In this document: in pieces, positions 62,643-64,000 of the stretch | Numbering within the stretch: position 1 is the stretch's first letter | How the letters are laid out: every line of letters starts with the position of its first letter | Origin: SZAS-18 sp038322235 | GTDB taxonomy: Bacteria; Verrucomicrobiota; Verrucomicrobiia; Chthoniobacterales; SZAS-18 | Length of the DNA stretch: 64,000 bases | Assembly (NCBI GenBank): GCA_038322235.1 | Contig: JBBQFQ010000020.1 | Coordinates: forward strand, 1-64,000 | Reading direction: 5' to 3' | Notes under the pieces: model-generated | Seen by the model: only the letters and a program-made list of their open reading frames with translations | Database searches by the model: none | Told to the model about the DNA's origin: nothing | Translations under genes and position numbers: made by a program

Positions 62643-64000
62643 TCAAGCGGGCTGGGCGGATTCCTCGCGCGCGGGGCGCGGCTCGAACCAGCCGACGATC
62701 CACGGCCAGAGGGAAGCGGTACCCACGTAGGCGAAACCGACAAAGAAAAGTGCGAGAAACGGCACACTCTTCCAGTTCCCGAGTTGCGACGCGATCACCG
62801 CGTAGCGGGCAAAGTGGAGCGCGAAGGCCAGCTCGATCACGGGCACCGCCAGGGAACGCACGGCGGCGTACCGGCGTACCGTCGATCCCGCGGCACCGCT
62901 CTTCGGCGTCCGGACGAAGCCCGATTCTCGCCGGAAGAGCGCCTCGAGCACGGCCTTGGCGTTGCTCACGGCGAGCCCCACCCCGAGCGCGATGACAAAC
63001 GGCAGGAGCGGCAGTTCGCGCCACCAAGTGCGCGGAAACACCGCCCGCAGCGCGGTCAGGTAGAAGAGCACGACGGAGCCCGAGGCGAGCAGGAAAACCG
63101 GGATGTCGAGAAACAGCACCTGCCACCAGCCCCCGCTCGTGCTCACGCCGGGATTCAGCAGCAGGCAGAGGCACGCGAGCGTGAGATAGGCGAAGTTTGA
63201 AGTGAGGTGAATCGTCGCCTCCACTTTCTGCCACCACGCCAGCGGGCCGCGCCAGATCGCCGGCAGGAGCTTGAGGCAGGTCTGGATCGATCCCTTCGTC
63301 CAGCGGTGCTGCTGACTCTTGAATCCGCTGATGTCGGCGGGCAATTCCGCCGGCGTGACGAGATCGGGCAGGAAAATAAAGCGCCATCCCGCCATCTGCG
63401 CGCGGTAGCTCAGATCGAGATCCTCCGTCAGCGTGTCGTGCTGCCAGCCGCCACTCTGCGCGATCGCACTCCGTCGCCAGATGCCCGCGGTGCCGTTGAA
63501 GTTGAAACAACGTCCGGTCCGGCTCCGCGCGGTCTGCTCCAGCACGAGATGACCATCGAGCAGGATCCCCTGCGCCCGCGTCAGCAGCGATTCGTTCCGA
63601 TTCAGATGCCCCCAGCGCGACTGCACCATCCCGACGTTTTCATCGGTAAAATAATGAATCGTCCGCCGAAGCAGATCCGGCGCCGGCACGAAGTCGGCAT
63701 CGAGAATGAGGATGAACTCCCCCCGCGCGGATGGCAGCCCGGCCTCGAGCGCGCCCGCCTTGAAACCTTCGCGATTCGTCCGGTGAAGGTGCGCGATGTC
63801 GAGTCCCGCCTCGCGCCACCGCTCGACCTCGGTCTCGAGCAGGTCGCGGGTTTCGTCCGTCGAGTCATCGAGCACCTGCACGTCCAGCCGGTCGCGCGGG
63901 TAGTCGAGCGCCGCGACCGCCTCGAGCAGCCGGGAGGCGACGAGAAGCTCGTTGTAAATCGGGAGCTGCACCGTGACACGAGGCAGTTCCTGGAATTCCG
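62643..64000 (-). CDS. Family 2 glycosyltransferase (5' end beyond window)
   Basis: The frame is open to the window edge (ELPRVTVQLPIYNE upstream of the first internal candidate start), so the N-terminus is missing. Motifs: VQLPIYNE, DDSTDET, DADF, TEDLDLS and QQHRWTKGS (QxxRW), the processive GT2 set, plus several C-terminal helices. It likely makes or extends an envelope polysaccharide or glycolipid; the sugar is not evident. Confidence 0.93.
   Translation of the reverse strand, partial: EFQELPRVTVQLPIYNELLVASRLLEAVAALDYPRDRLDVQVLDDSTDETRDLLETEVERWREAGLDIAHLHRTNREGFKAGALEAGLPSARGEFILILDADFVPAPDLLRRTIHYFTDENVGMVQSRWGHLNRNESLLTRAQGILLDGHLVLEQTARSRTGRCFNFNGTAGIWRRSAIAQSGGWQHDTLTEDLDLSYRAQMAGWRFIFLPDLVTPAELPADISGFKSQQHRWTKGSIQTCLKLLPAIWRGPLAWWQKVEATIHLTSNFAYLTLACLCLLLNPGVSTSGGWWQVLFLDIPVFLLASGSVVLFYLTALRAVFPRTWWRELPLLPFVIALGVGLAVSNAKAVLEALFRRESGFVRTPKSGAAGSTVRRYAAVRSLAVPVIELAFALHFARYAVIASQLGNWKSVPFLALFFVGFAYVGTASLWPWIVGWFEPRPAREESAQPA

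Overview
The window is GC-rich, gene-dense bacterial chromosome. Its gene content points to the Verrucomicrobiota or a close PVC-group relative. This is an inference from a giant autotransporter-associated beta-strand repeat protein, several secreted proteins that share a C-terminal 'RFYR(L/A)R' module, a Tat-exported TldD with two PmbA-like partners, and frequent pyrimidine-rich start regions without a Shine-Dalgarno sequence. No rRNA or tRNA gene was recognised.

Layout. 1-0.97 kb holds two adjacent tandem arrays with 42-bp and 115-bp units. 1-17 kb encodes a LuxR-type regulator divergent from a 2324-aa surface protein, a beta-propeller/dihaem protein, a Ser/Thr kinase, a REP-associated (RAYT-like) transposase and a TonB-dependent receptor. 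An 800-bp intergenic region at 16.5-17.3 kb carries REP-like repeats and a 304-bp MITE-like element flanked by a direct repeat. 17-26 kb has a DUF1223 protein, a translationally coupled glycosyltransferase/GH1 glycosidase pair, the TldD-PmbA-PmbA cluster and an XRE-receiver fusion regulator. 26.5-34.3 kb is a tightly overlapping MoxR/DUF58/BatA-type operon. 34-42 kb holds mixed metabolism and transport genes: a VOC-GNAT fusion, a VOC protein, a molybdopterin oxidoreductase, a PHP-glycosyltransferase fusion and a TauE/SafE permease. 41.5-45 kb carries lysR, pirin and pdxH, where a presumed divergent lysR-pirin promoter seems split by a 1.2-kb insert flanked by 68-bp direct repeats, each with a T-N11-A dyad. 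45-52 kb encodes a TerB-like/ABC exporter, a TPR protein and a purple acid phosphatase. 52-57 kb encodes an amino-acid permease with an Lrp regulator, a cysteine hydrolase, an EamA exporter and an ECF sigma/DGPF pair. 57-64 kb holds small exported proteins, RecQ, ribosomal protein S20 with a clear terminator, an L,D-transpeptidase lipoprotein and the C-terminal part of a family 2 glycosyltransferase that runs off the window end.

How the genes relate. Much of the window concerns the envelope: secreted and outer-membrane proteins, glycosyltransferases, peptidoglycan cross-linking and the Bat-like complex. The clearest regulatory units are lysR-pirin-pdxH, Lrp with the permease and hydrolase, and the ECF/DGPF pair. 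The least explained parts are the repeat arrays, the REP/MITE-rich intergenic region, the split lysR-pirin promoter and the C-terminal module shared by unrelated secreted proteins.
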